Positions 1 through 5,603 of a stretch of 6,215 nt of DNA are shown here, piece by piece. Source of the stretch: Deltaproteobacteria bacterium (GTDB lineage Bacteria > Desulfobacterota > Desulfobacteria > Desulfobacterales > ETH-SRB1); the NCBI GenBank assembly GCA_030627405.1, contig DAOUSD010000116.1:1-6215 (forward strand). Direction: 5' to 3'. Numbering within the stretch: the first letter of the stretch is position 1; each line of letters opens with the position of its first letter. The notes beneath the pieces were generated by a model, which saw only the letters and a program-made list of their open reading frames with translations, was not told the origin of the DNA and made no database searches. The position numbers and the translations under genes are program-made.

Positions 1-155
1 ATAAACGGTCGTTAACCGGCCAGATTGAATATTGGGCACGAATTGGAAAATGCGCTGAAGAAAATACTGATTTAACCTATAGTTTGATTAAAGATATTCT
101 TATCGGTCTTGCAGAGCTGGATCAAGGTGAATCATCAGAGTACAAATTTGGATAA
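1..155 (+). CDS. ParD-like antitoxin, C-terminal part (gene starts before the window)
   Basis: The frame open from base 3 gives about 50 residues ending in SSEYKFG and a TAA at 153-155. Motifs seen are SLTGQIEYWARIG near the start of the visible part and a helical stretch around LIKDILIGLAELD. From memory these match the ParD-like antitoxins that pair with RelE/ParE-type toxins: the N-terminal half binds DNA at the operator and the C-terminal part wraps the toxin. The N-terminus and promoter lie outside the window. The stop is 6 nt before the next start codon, so the two genes are almost certainly one operon with coupled translation. Function by family resemblance only. Confidence 0.75.
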   Translation, partial: KRSLTGQIEYWARIGKCAEENTDLTYSLIKDILIGLAELDQGESSEYKFG

Positions 156-161
156 TCGGCA

Positions 162-443
162 ATGAAAATACTTCAGTCCAGATCATTTGAACAAAAAGTT
201 AAAAAATTCGGCAAACAAGAAAAAAAGACACTGGACAAACAGATTTTAAAAATTGCCGAAAATCCATCTGTTGGGGCGGGGGAAAAAGGTGATCTCTCTG
301 GAGTATATGTTCATAAATTCAAAATTAAAAATACTCAATATTTACTTTCCTATCGCTTTGTCGGAGCTGATCTTGAACTAATAATGATTGGCCCACATGG
401 AAATTACTATAGAGATTTAAAAAACTACCTTAAAGCGAAATAA
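162..443 (+). CDS. RelE/ParE-like toxin of a type II toxin-antitoxin system
   Basis: A complete 93-residue basic protein, the normal size for this superfamily. The N-terminal helical part (residues 1-33, many Lys) is followed by the beta-sheet core: GDLSGVYVHKF (43-53), YLLSYRF (60-66), and the C-terminal block IGPHGNYYRDLKNYL (76-90). That block is typical of ParE-like toxins, many of which have HENFYRDL there; this one has Gly at the Glu position. Members act in the cytoplasm on either ribosome-bound mRNA or DNA gyrase, and the sequence alone does not say which. There is no strong Shine-Dalgarno sequence, so translation probably depends on the antitoxin gene 6 nt upstream. Toxin-antitoxin pairs are common stabilising cargo of mobile DNA and integron arrays, which fits the rest of the window. 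Confidence 0.85.
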   Translation: MKILQSRSFEQKVKKFGKQEKKTLDKQILKIAENPSVGAGEKGDLSGVYVHKFKIKNTQYLLSYRFVGADLELIMIGPHGNYYRDLKNYLKAK

Positions 444-467
444 AAAGCTCGAACAAAGGCATGGAGA

Positions 468-494
468 GGGACTGGGGACACTTTCGGGACGCCC
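468..494. repeat. Possible dispersed-repeat remnant
   Basis: A GC-rich island (GGGACTGGGGACACTTTC followed by GGGACGCCC) stands out in an AT-rich spacer. It resembles, from memory, short repeats scattered through deltaproteobacterial genomes next to IS200-like REP-associated transposases. Only one copy is in the window and no convincing hairpin forms, so this is a weak call. Confidence 0.25.
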
Positions 495-499
495 ATAAG

Positions 500-529
500 T
501 TGAAATGTGTGCTTAATTTTGGTTACATT
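500..529 (+). promoter_or_regulatory. Possible sigma-70-type promoter for the activator gene
   Basis: TTGAAA (500-505) and TACATT (524-529) are separated by 18 bp, 45 bp before the start codon at 574. These match 5/6 and 4/6 of the usual consensus. No -24/-12 motif is present in this spacer, so the activator gene is probably not sigma-54-dependent itself. In AT-rich DNA such a match can occur by chance. Confidence 0.3.
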
Positions 530-573
530 CAGATTAATACACAAAATAACGCAAACCATTTTTATGAATAATT

Positions 574-1935
574 ATGACTGAATCAAAGATTGAAAAAATT
601 ATTACTATAAAGGAAAACCTGGAACGGGTTCTTGATAATCTTAAAGATGGAATCATAGCTCACGACATAAAAAGACGTATCTTTTTTTTCAACCATGAAG
701 CTGAAAGAATTACAGGTTTCAGCAGAAAAGATGTTCTGGGAAGGGACTGTCACGAAGTATTCGGCGTCCCCTTTTGCGGTGAACGCTGTTGTTTCAGTAA
801 AGACAACCCTGAAATTATGGATAATTATGAATATACAATTAACATGTTAAACAAAAATGGCGTAATTAAGAACATTGAAATGTCATTTAACAGGATGGAT
901 GACGAAAATGGAAAACTCTTCGGGGTTATTGCTTTTCTAAGAGATGTTACTGATATTTTGAGCTTGAAAATAAGAGCCGGAAAGCTAAACAGCTTTGCAA
1001 ACATCATAGGTCAAGACACAAAAATGCTCCAGGTTTTTCAACAGATTAGAGATGTCACTGACTATAATTATCCAGTACATATTTCCGGAGAAACAGGCAC
1101 AGGCAAAGAACTGGTTGCCGCAGCTATTCACAATGAAGGCCGAAGAAGTGGTGCTCCATTCATCGCTATAAATTGCGGAGCATTGCCGGAAAGCCTTATA
1201 GAAAGTGAACTTTTTGGGCATGTTAAAGGAGCGTTTTCAGATGCTATACGTGATAAAAAGGGGCGCTTTGAGCTGGCCCACAGGGGGACAATATTTCTGG
1301 ATGAGATTACGGAACTTTCGAAAAATGTGCAGGTCAAGCTTCTGAGATTTCTGCAGGAAGGTACATTTGAAAAAGTTGGCGGAGAAAAAACAATCTCTGT
1401 AAATAATCGAGTTATCAGCGCAACAAACAAAGACCTTAAAGAGGAAGTAAAGAATAAAAATTTTCGCGAAGATCTTTATTACCGTTTAAATGTAATACCT
1501 ATAACCATTCCTCCTCTCCGTGAGAGAAAAAATGACATACCACTTCTCGTCAAGCACTTTCTTAAACAGGCTGAGGAAGATTATAAGCGAAAACCTCCCA
1601 GAATATCTAAAGAAGCCTTGTCCTTAATGATGGATTATGCCTGGCCTGGAAATGTTCGTGAGCTTCAAAATGCTATTCAGTTTGCAATTGTAAAATGCAG
1701 CGGCAACTTAATTACTCCAAATGAACTCCCTGTTGAGCTGAGAGAAAATAAAAAGCCGGTATTGAAACGCGGCCCTTCTAAGAAGCTTGACTTTGATACA
1801 ATAAAATCCGCCCTTGAACAAACAGGAGGGAACAAATCAAGGGCCGCCAAGCTTCTCGGGGTGGGAAGGGCCACCTTATACAGATTTTTAAGCGAACATC
1901 CTGAAATGCTTAAGCATTATAGAGCGTATCTTTAA
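574..1935 (+). CDS. PAS-domain sigma-54 enhancer-binding transcriptional activator
   Basis: 453 residues: PAS sensor domain (about 12-130), sigma-54 AAA+ ATPase (about 143-372) and a Fis-type helix-turn-helix (about 408-440). ATPase motifs are complete: Walker A GETGTGKE (172-179), Walker B GTIFLDE (238-244), the arginine region FREDLYYRLNV (297-307) and sensor II WPGNVREL (357-364). The sigma-54 contact loop, usually GAFTGA, reads GAFSDA (219-224). There is no phosphoreceiver domain, so the signal is probably sensed by the PAS domain, which carries a Cys cluster (C59, C68, C72, C73) that could bind metal or respond to redox; that part is inference. The recognition helix lies in SRAAKLLGVGRATLYRFL. 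The only in-frame start supported is ATG 574; it lacks a clear Shine-Dalgarno. It ends convergently inside the neighbouring minus-strand gene, whose sigma-54 promoter makes it the likely target. Confidence 0.95.
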   Translation: MTESKIEKIITIKENLERVLDNLKDGIIAHDIKRRIFFFNHEAERITGFSRKDVLGRDCHEVFGVPFCGERCCFSKDNPEIMDNYEYTINMLNKNGVIKNIEMSFNRMDDENGKLFGVIAFLRDVTDILSLKIRAGKLNSFANIIGQDTKMLQVFQQIRDVTDYNYPVHISGETGTGKELVAAAIHNEGRRSGAPFIAINCGALPESLIESELFGHVKGAFSDAIRDKKGRFELAHRGTIFLDEITELSKNVQVKLLRFLQEGTFEKVGGEKTISVNNRVISATNKDLKEEVKNKNFREDLYYRLNVIPITIPPLRERKNDIPLLVKHFLKQAEEDYKRKPPRISKEALSLMMDYAWPGNVRELQNAIQFAIVKCSGNLITPNELPVELRENKKPVLKRGPSKKLDFDTIKSALEQTGGNKSRAAKLLGVGRATLYRFLSEHPEMLKHYRAYL

Positions 1936-2266
1936 GCCAGCCTTTAACTTCACCCTCAATAGAATAAACGCCTTTATTATGACCTACTGACTCCAGGAAC
2001 CGGGTTTCTAACTCTTCGGGCATCTTTATTGTAGCAAGCTCAACGCCGTCTTCACTATTACGACGGATAAGGTATATTACCGGCTCATGCCATGTATTTA
2101 TTACAAAATAAGTAGAAAAATCTCTCTTTGATCTTATTACGTTTTTACCCGCTACCGAATTATTACCCCATTCCAGATAAAGTGTTACAGCCATTTCCGG
2201 TGTCATCTCCCAGTCTATATCATTTATCAGATCAAGATTCTTTCTTATATCTTCCAATTTCATCAT
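1910..2266 (-). CDS. DVU0772-like conserved protein of unknown function
   Basis: 118 residues starting at the ATG at 2266, preceded by AAAGGAGGTG with a 6-nt spacer; an upstream in-frame ATG at 2296 would place that ribosome site inside the gene and is unlikely. The protein is soluble and acidic. Its N-terminal block, with IDWEMTPE (17-24) and YLEWGN (30-35), then YFVINTW (53-59) and YLIRR (65-69), reads like the family named after Desulfovibrio DVU0772. This was recognised from memory, not by search. No catalytic motif, signal peptide or membrane segment is visible and no function can be given. The gene has a strong sigma-54 promoter with upstream activator-like sites and overlaps the 3' end of the sigma-54 activator by 26 nt, tail to tail. 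This suggests it is expressed in response to the signal sensed by that activator. Confidence 0.85.
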   Translation of the reverse strand: MMKLEDIRKNLDLINDIDWEMTPEMAVTLYLEWGNNSVAGKNVIRSKRDFSTYFVINTWHEPVIYLIRRNSEDGVELATIKMPEELETRFLESVGHNKGVYSIEGEVKGWLKDTLYNA

Positions 2267-2270
2267 ACTG

Positions 2271-2280
2271 CACCTCCTTT
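2271..2280 (-). promoter_or_regulatory. Strong ribosome binding site deciding the start of the DVU0772-like gene
   Basis: Read on the minus strand this is AAAGGAGGTG, a near-perfect complement of the 16S rRNA 3' end, 4 nt (from the end of the run) before ATGATGAAA. It fixes translation at 2266 rather than at the ATG 30 nt upstream. Confidence 0.85.
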
Positions 2281-2338
2281 GGTTCGAAGTTGGCAAGCAA
2301 TAAATTAGCTGACTGAATTATTATTTAACACATTTAAA

Positions 2339-2354
2339 TGCAAGCTATGTGCCA
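2339..2354 (-). promoter_or_regulatory. Sigma-54 (-24/-12) promoter
   Basis: On the minus strand the bases read TGGCACATAGCTTGCA: TGGCAC, five spacer bases, TTGCA. This matches the sigma-54 consensus at every key position, including GG at -24 and GC at -12 with correct spacing. Counting from the GC at 2341-2340, transcription should start near 2328, giving a leader of about 62 nt to the start codon at 2266. A promoter of this kind is inactive without an AAA+ activator, and one is encoded by the adjacent gene. Confidence 0.85.
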
Positions 2355-2441
2355 TTGATGACAAAAACTCCAACGATGAAATAACTTATTGAAATAAAAT
2401 AAGATCTGGATAGTTGGTTGCAAAAAGAAAATTACATATAA

Positions 2442-2483
2442 TGTCTCATGATACAATTATGTCTCTAAATTAAAAATGAGACA
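2442..2483. promoter_or_regulatory. Candidate upstream activator binding sites (TGTCTC repeats)
   Basis: TGTCTC occurs at 2442-2447 and again at 2460-2465, and its inverted form GAGACA at 2478-2483; successive copies are exactly 18 bp apart. The outer pair extends to an 8-bp perfect inverted repeat, TGTCTCAT and ATGAGACA. Relative to the predicted sigma-54 start near 2328 these sites lie at about -114 to -155, the usual distance for an enhancer bound by a sigma-54 activator. The binding protein is inferred to be the neighbouring activator; this is not shown by the sequence. The motif could also belong to a transposon end. Confidence 0.5.
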
Positions 2484-2588
2484 GAATTCATGATTAGTTT
2501 TTTTTATTATATGCCGCATTGTAGAATGCCACAATAAATGAGTTGAAAGCACAGGTAAATTTTCAGATTGCCTTGACAAATAGAGAAA

Positions 2589-2612
2589 GATTATCGGATT
2601 AAATAAGCCTCT
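2589..2612 (+). repeat. Candidate left terminal inverted repeat of the transposon
   Basis: The sequence here matches the reverse complement of 5679-5702 at 19 of 24 positions; the best part is GATTAAATAA(G/A)CC(T/G)CT. It sits just outside the terminator and genes of the module, where an end would be expected. Against it: no matching target duplication is seen outside the two copies, the ends do not begin with TG as most Mu/Tni-type ends do, and AT-rich sequence inflates chance matches. Confidence 0.3.
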
Positions 2613-2628
2613 TTTCAGGGGCTTTTTT
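2606..2628 (+). terminator. Rho-independent terminator-like hairpin at the left side of the transposon
   Basis: AGCCTC (2606-2611) pairs with GGGGCT (2618-2623), one G-T pair included, around a 6-nt loop, followed by five further T residues. No plus-strand gene ends shortly before it. Its likely role is to stop transcription entering the transposition genes from outside, an arrangement seen at the ends of many insertion elements. Confidence 0.65.
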
Positions 2629-2637
2629 ATTATGAGA

Positions 2638-2675
2638 AAAGGGCGGCTGAGTTTTGACTGAACCTACCGCCCTTT
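2638..2675 (+). repeat. Inverted repeat / stem-loop in the transposon leader
   Basis: AAAGGGCGG (2638-2646) and CCGCCCTTT (2667-2675) form a perfect 9-bp stem around a 20-nt loop. It has no T-tract after it, so it is not a standard terminator. It could be an RNA structure in the leader or a protein binding site; its role is unknown. Confidence 0.6.
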
Positions 2676-2683
2676 CACAAAAA

Positions 2684-2704
2684 GAGGATCAAGGAATGGT
2701 CCTC
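2684..2704 (+). promoter_or_regulatory. Hairpin covering the ribosome site and start of a leader minigene
   Basis: GAGGATCA (2684-2691) pairs with TGGTCCTC (2697-2704), with one T-G pair, around a 5-nt loop. The AAAGAGG ribosome site (2681-2687) is in the left arm and two bases of the ATG at 2696-2698 are in the right arm. Folding would limit ribosome access and so could keep translation of the downstream gene low, a common strategy in transposons. Inferred from sequence only. Confidence 0.4.
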
Positions 2705-2713
2705 AACAACTGA
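2696..2713 (+). CDS. Possible five-codon leader peptide (MVLNN)
   Basis: ATG GTC CTC AAC AAC TGA follows AAAGAGG at an 8-nt spacing. Its stop codon ends 5 nt before the TTG at 2719 that begins the zinc-ribbon gene, in a different frame. That gene has no ribosome site of its own, so reinitiation after this minigene is a reasonable guess. A five-codon ORF can arise by chance and nothing else supports it. Confidence 0.3.
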   Translation: MVLNN

Positions 2714-2718
2714 TACAA

Positions 2719-3168
2719 TTGATAATCTTTTTTGCTGCCAAACTCAAGGATATTTTTATAAAAGGCCGTGATTTTCCATGGCCTAAGCCTGACATGTGCC
2801 CGCGCTGCAAAGCTCATAAATTGTGGGGGCATGGTTTTGTTACTGCTTTGTTTGATGGTTACGATCAGCCTTTATTCATGAAGCGTTACCGGTGTCCGGT
2901 ATGCAGATGTATAATAAGACTCAGGCCTCGCGGCTATTTTAAGCGTTTTCAAGCCTCCGTTGAGACTATCCGTTCAAGTATATCCCACAGATTAGAGACC
3001 GGCAGATGGCCGCCAGGTCCTCCTACCCATACCAGACAGGGCCATTGGCTAAGGGCTTTGCGTAGAAAGGCGGTCGTTTTTCTAAATAATACCTGGGATC
3101 AGGGACTATTAAAAGCCTTTGATTACCTTGTCGAGCATGGCCATATCCCTGTGAGCCGCTGTATTTAA
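2719..3168 (+). CDS. Zinc-ribbon protein associated with the transposase (DUF6431-like)
   Basis: 149 residues from a TTG start. Two Cys pairs, CPRC (27-30) and CPVC (59-62, with C64 next to it), form a likely zinc ribbon; the segment between includes KLWGHGF (34-40). A helical basic part follows, with RFQASVETIRSSISHRL (76-92), GRWPPGPP (95-102) and HWLRALRRK (109-117). I recall this pattern as a small protein placed upstream of DDE transposase/ExeA-type pairs in deltaproteobacteria, probably DUF6431, but have not searched. A DNA-binding or regulatory role in transposition is a guess. The start is uncertain: the frame is open back to 2662 without an ATG, no Shine-Dalgarno precedes the TTG, and the first ATG (codon 26) would begin directly at the zinc ribbon. 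The next gene starts 102 nt downstream; nothing was recognised in that gap. Confidence 0.75.
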   Translation: MIIFFAAKLKDIFIKGRDFPWPKPDMCPRCKAHKLWGHGFVTALFDGYDQPLFMKRYRCPVCRCIIRLRPRGYFKRFQASVETIRSSISHRLETGRWPPGPPTHTRQGHWLRALRRKAVVFLNNTWDQGLLKAFDYLVEHGHIPVSRCI

Positions 3169-3270
3169 TCTGCAACTATTTCCGTTTGTTATACACCCTA
3201 CCGAAGAGTGTCGTTTTTAAAGCCTTCTTTCTGTTGTACAGGGATAAAAAACATGAAAGGAGGACTTTTT

Positions 3271-4578
3271 ATGACAGAAGATGAAAAAATGGAGGTTGGG
3301 GTATTCCGCTTTTCGGTGATCAGCGACTTTATTAATGCAATCCAGATGGCCAGTTCCGAACGGAAGCGGCTTATGCAGGATAAGTGCGCCCGCAAATGGC
3401 GAATCCCCTTTTCAGAAAAAACCAGGATCAGCAAGGGTACTATCAGACGATGGATACGTCTTTACACGGACAGCCATGGTGATTTGAAGTCACTGTATCC
3501 CAAAGACAGATCCGATCATGACCAAAGTCGGGCCATGGATGAAGATACCTGTGGCGCATTGATTGAATTAAGAATGCAAAAGCCGGATGTCACAGTGCCT
3601 CAGCTTATCGAACAGATGAACCGGCTTAAGCTGCTCACTCCGGGCATTGTACTGAATAAATCCACGGTTTATCGTTTTTTGCATCAGCAGAACCTGATGA
3701 ATTTAACTGAGCATAAACCGGTTGACCGGCGCAAGTTCGAGGCCGAGCTGCCCAACGATATATGGCAAAGTGACGTGATGCATGGCCCTAAGGTCAATGT
3801 AGATGGTAAAATGAAAAAAGCTTATCTGATTGCCATTATCGATGATCACAGCCGGCTTATAACCTATGCTCACTTTTACCTGTCAGAAAATCTGGTTTGC
3901 TATCTCGATGCATTTGAAAATGCACTGGCAAGACGCGGACTGCCAAGAAAGCTCTATGTGGACAATGGAGCGGCCTTTCGCAGCAAACACCTCGAATACA
4001 TCACCGCTTCATTGGCAATTACCTTGATTCATGCCAAACCATACACACCTCAGGGAAAAGGAAAAATTGAAAGATGGTTTAAAACCGTAAGGAGTCGTTT
4101 TCTTGCCAATTGCACAGCCACCACTCTGACCGAACTTAATGCGGACTTTGATTGCTGGCTCAATGAAGATTACCATCAGAAAAAACATAGTTCAACCGGC
4201 CAAACCCCCTTTGAACGATTTACCAGTAAGATGCATTGCCTCAGAAACTCACCCGCCAACCTGAAAGACTATTTTCGCAAAGTAGCTCGCAGAACAGTTG
4301 CTAAAGATCGAACCATCACCTTAAACGGCAGATTATACGAAGGTCCTGTACCGCTGATCGGCAAACGGATAGAACTGCTTTATCACGAAACAGAACCTGA
4401 AAAGGTGGAAGTTAAATATCAGAATAAATCCTTTGGCATGATCCGTCCGGTCAACCTTTATGTCAACTGCCGGGTTAAAAGGGATAAAAACAACAACCCT
4501 CAAATCCATGTTAATTCTACAACCAGCTACCAGGGCGGTAAGCTCTGGTCTTCACAAGGGAAAAATCAAAATGAATGA
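3271..4578 (+). CDS. DDE transposase, Mu/TniA/TnsB-like (rve integrase core)
   Basis: 435 residues from the ATG at 3271, chosen because AAAGGAGG lies 7 nt before it; the frame extends upstream to a GTG at 3208 without such a site. Helix-turn-helix parts lie at about 45-65 (ISKGTIRRWIRLY) and 112-143 (NKSTVYRFLHQQ). The RNase H-like catalytic core follows, with D168 (IWQSDVMHG), D231 (YVDNGAAF) and E267 (GKGKIERWF): 35 residues separate the second Asp from the Glu, a textbook DD(35)E triad. A Mu-type C-terminal beta-barrel is likely at about 340-400 (ITLNGRLYEGP, IRPVNLY). The enzyme cuts and joins the transposon ends. The last codons overlap the ATPase start by 8 nt, so the two are translationally coupled. 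All catalytic residues are present and no frameshift is seen. Confidence 0.93.
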   Translation: MTEDEKMEVGVFRFSVISDFINAIQMASSERKRLMQDKCARKWRIPFSEKTRISKGTIRRWIRLYTDSHGDLKSLYPKDRSDHDQSRAMDEDTCGALIELRMQKPDVTVPQLIEQMNRLKLLTPGIVLNKSTVYRFLHQQNLMNLTEHKPVDRRKFEAELPNDIWQSDVMHGPKVNVDGKMKKAYLIAIIDDHSRLITYAHFYLSENLVCYLDAFENALARRGLPRKLYVDNGAAFRSKHLEYITASLAITLIHAKPYTPQGKGKIERWFKTVRSRFLANCTATTLTELNADFDCWLNEDYHQKKHSSTGQTPFERFTSKMHCLRNSPANLKDYFRKVARRTVAKDRTITLNGRLYEGPVPLIGKRIELLYHETEPEKVEVKYQNKSFGMIRPVNLYVNCRVKRDKNNNPQIHVNSTTSYQGGKLWSSQGKNQNE

Positions 4579-5380
4579 TAATTACCGTACTTTTTTCGGA
4601 CTCAATAAAGAACCGTTCGGAGCTGATATAAGCCTGTCGGAAATATTAAAAACACCGGAACTTGTAGGTGTCAAAGACCGTTTTGATTATGTTATCCGCC
4701 TGGGAGCTATTGGACTTGTTACCGGAGAGGTGGGCAGCGGAAAGTCAACTGCCTTAAGATATGCCCTGGAAAAACTGCACCCCTCAGAGTATCGCCCCTT
4801 ATATATAACTGCCTCCTCGGGCGCTATAATGGAATTTTATCGGCAATTTGTTGATGCCCTGGATATTCATCTTTCAAGTAACTCCAAAGCCATTATGGTC
4901 AGGATGATTAAAAAAGAAATAACAAATCTTATCCGGGAGAAAAAAATGAAAATCGTTCTGATTGTCGATGAGGCCTCCTTAATGCGCCTTGAAGTCTTTG
5001 CCGAACTGCATACCATCTGCCAGTTTGAACAAGACTCCAAACCCTGGCTGCCTATCATATTGGCAGGCCAGAATAACCTTATCGATAAACTTACCTGGCG
5101 TTCTTCACAACCGCTGGCTTCCAGGATAGTAGCCAAAAGCCATCTTGAAGGTGTTGATCTGAAAGGGATGGAAACATATCTGCAGCATCACCTTACTATC
5201 GCCGGCATTGATCAAATGCTTTTTGACCAAACAGCAGTTACCGCTATCCATCAAGGGTCCGGCGGACTTTTTAGAAAAGCAAACCACCTGGCAAGAGGCG
5301 CCCTTATTGCAGCAACGGCTGATAAGTCAGGTGTTGTCAATGCCGAGCATGTCCGGCTGGCTGCTACGGAAGTCTTTTAG
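4571..5380 (+). CDS. AAA+ ATPase of the transposon (ExeA/TniB/MuB-like)
   Basis: 269 residues from the ATG at 4571, which overlaps the transposase stop (ATGAATGA). An upstream in-frame ATG at 4460 would lie deep in the transposase gene and adds residues unlike the family. The N-terminus YRTFFGLNKEPFG (5-17) is the usual opening of ExeA-type ATPases. Walker A is GEVGSGKST (52-60), Walker B IVLIVDEA (128-135), sensor 1 ILAGQNNL (163-170), and the SRI at 184-186 within QPLASRIVAK supplies the probable arginine finger. In Mu, Tn7 and Tn5053 the matching ATPase binds DNA, picks the target and stimulates the transposase; the operon position supports the same role rather than the secretion role of ExeA itself. 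A weak AAGGG precedes the start, so coupling to transposase translation is likely. Confidence 0.9.
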   Translation: MNDNYRTFFGLNKEPFGADISLSEILKTPELVGVKDRFDYVIRLGAIGLVTGEVGSGKSTALRYALEKLHPSEYRPLYITASSGAIMEFYRQFVDALDIHLSSNSKAIMVRMIKKEITNLIREKKMKIVLIVDEASLMRLEVFAELHTICQFEQDSKPWLPIILAGQNNLIDKLTWRSSQPLASRIVAKSHLEGVDLKGMETYLQHHLTIAGIDQMLFDQTAVTAIHQGSGGLFRKANHLARGALIAATADKSGVVNAEHVRLAATEVF

Positions 5381-5424
5381 ACAAAAGGAATAGAAAATGG
5401 ATAAAAACTTGAAAGGAGCAAAAC

Positions 5425-5598
5425 ATGAACCTTTTAAAAGAAGAGTTGGTATATGAACAAAAAATAGATGAGATCACAGTACAATTGGAAGAATTGATCC
5501 TGGATGCAATGATCGTCGCTTTACAGAAAATCGGAAAAAGAAACCTTGAATTTATCGAAGCATCAATCCGATCCCAGACTGATCAGATGAACTTCTAA
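5425..5598 (+). CDS. Small helical protein at the end of the transposon operon
   Basis: 57 residues starting MNLLKEELVYEQ and ending QTDQMNF. The ATG has an excellent ribosome site, AAAGGAG with a 6-nt spacer, which is the main reason to call it. The sequence has no Cys, Gly-rich or membrane segment and reads as one or two amphipathic helices rich in Glu, Ile and Leu (ITVQLEELILDAMIVALQKI at 17-36), suitable for dimerisation or for binding another protein. It lies 44 nt after the ATPase gene and just before a strong stem-loop, so it belongs to the same transcript. The family is not recognised. A fourth transposition factor or an element-borne regulator is possible; no function is claimed. Confidence 0.7.
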   Translation: MNLLKEELVYEQKIDEITVQLEELILDAMIVALQKIGKRNLEFIEASIRSQTDQMNF

Positions 5599-5603
5599 AC
5601 ACA

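Larger units (their letters stand above)
2267..2718. other. Long non-coding stretch between the DVU0772-like gene and the transposon genes
   Basis: This 452-nt region has no supported protein gene apart from a possible five-codon leader. From left to right it holds the ribosome site, leader and sigma-54 promoter of the minus-strand gene, the TGTCTC site array, an AT-rich tract (about 2484-2570) in which nothing was recognised, a terminator-like hairpin (2606-2628), a second hairpin (2638-2675), and the structured leader of the zinc-ribbon gene. A TTGACA at 2573-2578 has no good -10 partner. The left boundary of the mobile element should fall somewhere between about 2484 and 2610. Confidence 0.7.

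Noticed and set aside
825..1874. Minus-strand open frames inside the activator gene
   Set aside because: They mirror the coding strand of a well-supported gene and show no protein motif or ribosome site.
2128..2316. Plus-strand open frame opposite the DVU0772-like gene
   Set aside because: It overlaps a supported minus-strand gene and its product is low-complexity without a ribosome site.
2442..2483. TGTCTC array as the left end of the transposon (TGT...ACA)
   Set aside because: No matching TGTCTC or GAGACA copy exists in the right flank (5600-6215), and the position fits an activator site for the sigma-54 promoter better.
2573..2602. Sigma-70 promoter from TTGACA at 2573
   Set aside because: No -10 element better than 3 of 6 at 16-18 bp spacing, and a terminator-like hairpin follows almost at once.
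3208..3270. Upstream GTG start for the transposase
   Set aside because: The extension has no ribosome site and includes the AAAGGAGG that serves the ATG at 3271.
4460..4570. Longer N-terminus of the ATPase from the ATG at 4460
   Set aside because: It lies within the transposase gene, lacks a ribosome site, and the family begins at the YRTFFGL block just after the ATG at 4571.
4867..5393. Other-frame open reading frames over the ATPase gene, both strands
   Set aside because: Shadows of the ATPase coding sequence; Walker and sensor motifs confirm the plus-strand frame.
5397..5456. 19-codon ORF (MDKNLKGAKHEPF...) after an AAAAGGA site
   Set aside because: It overlaps the better supported 57-residue gene in another frame. 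It may be a coupling leader, but nothing beyond the ribosome-like site supports it.
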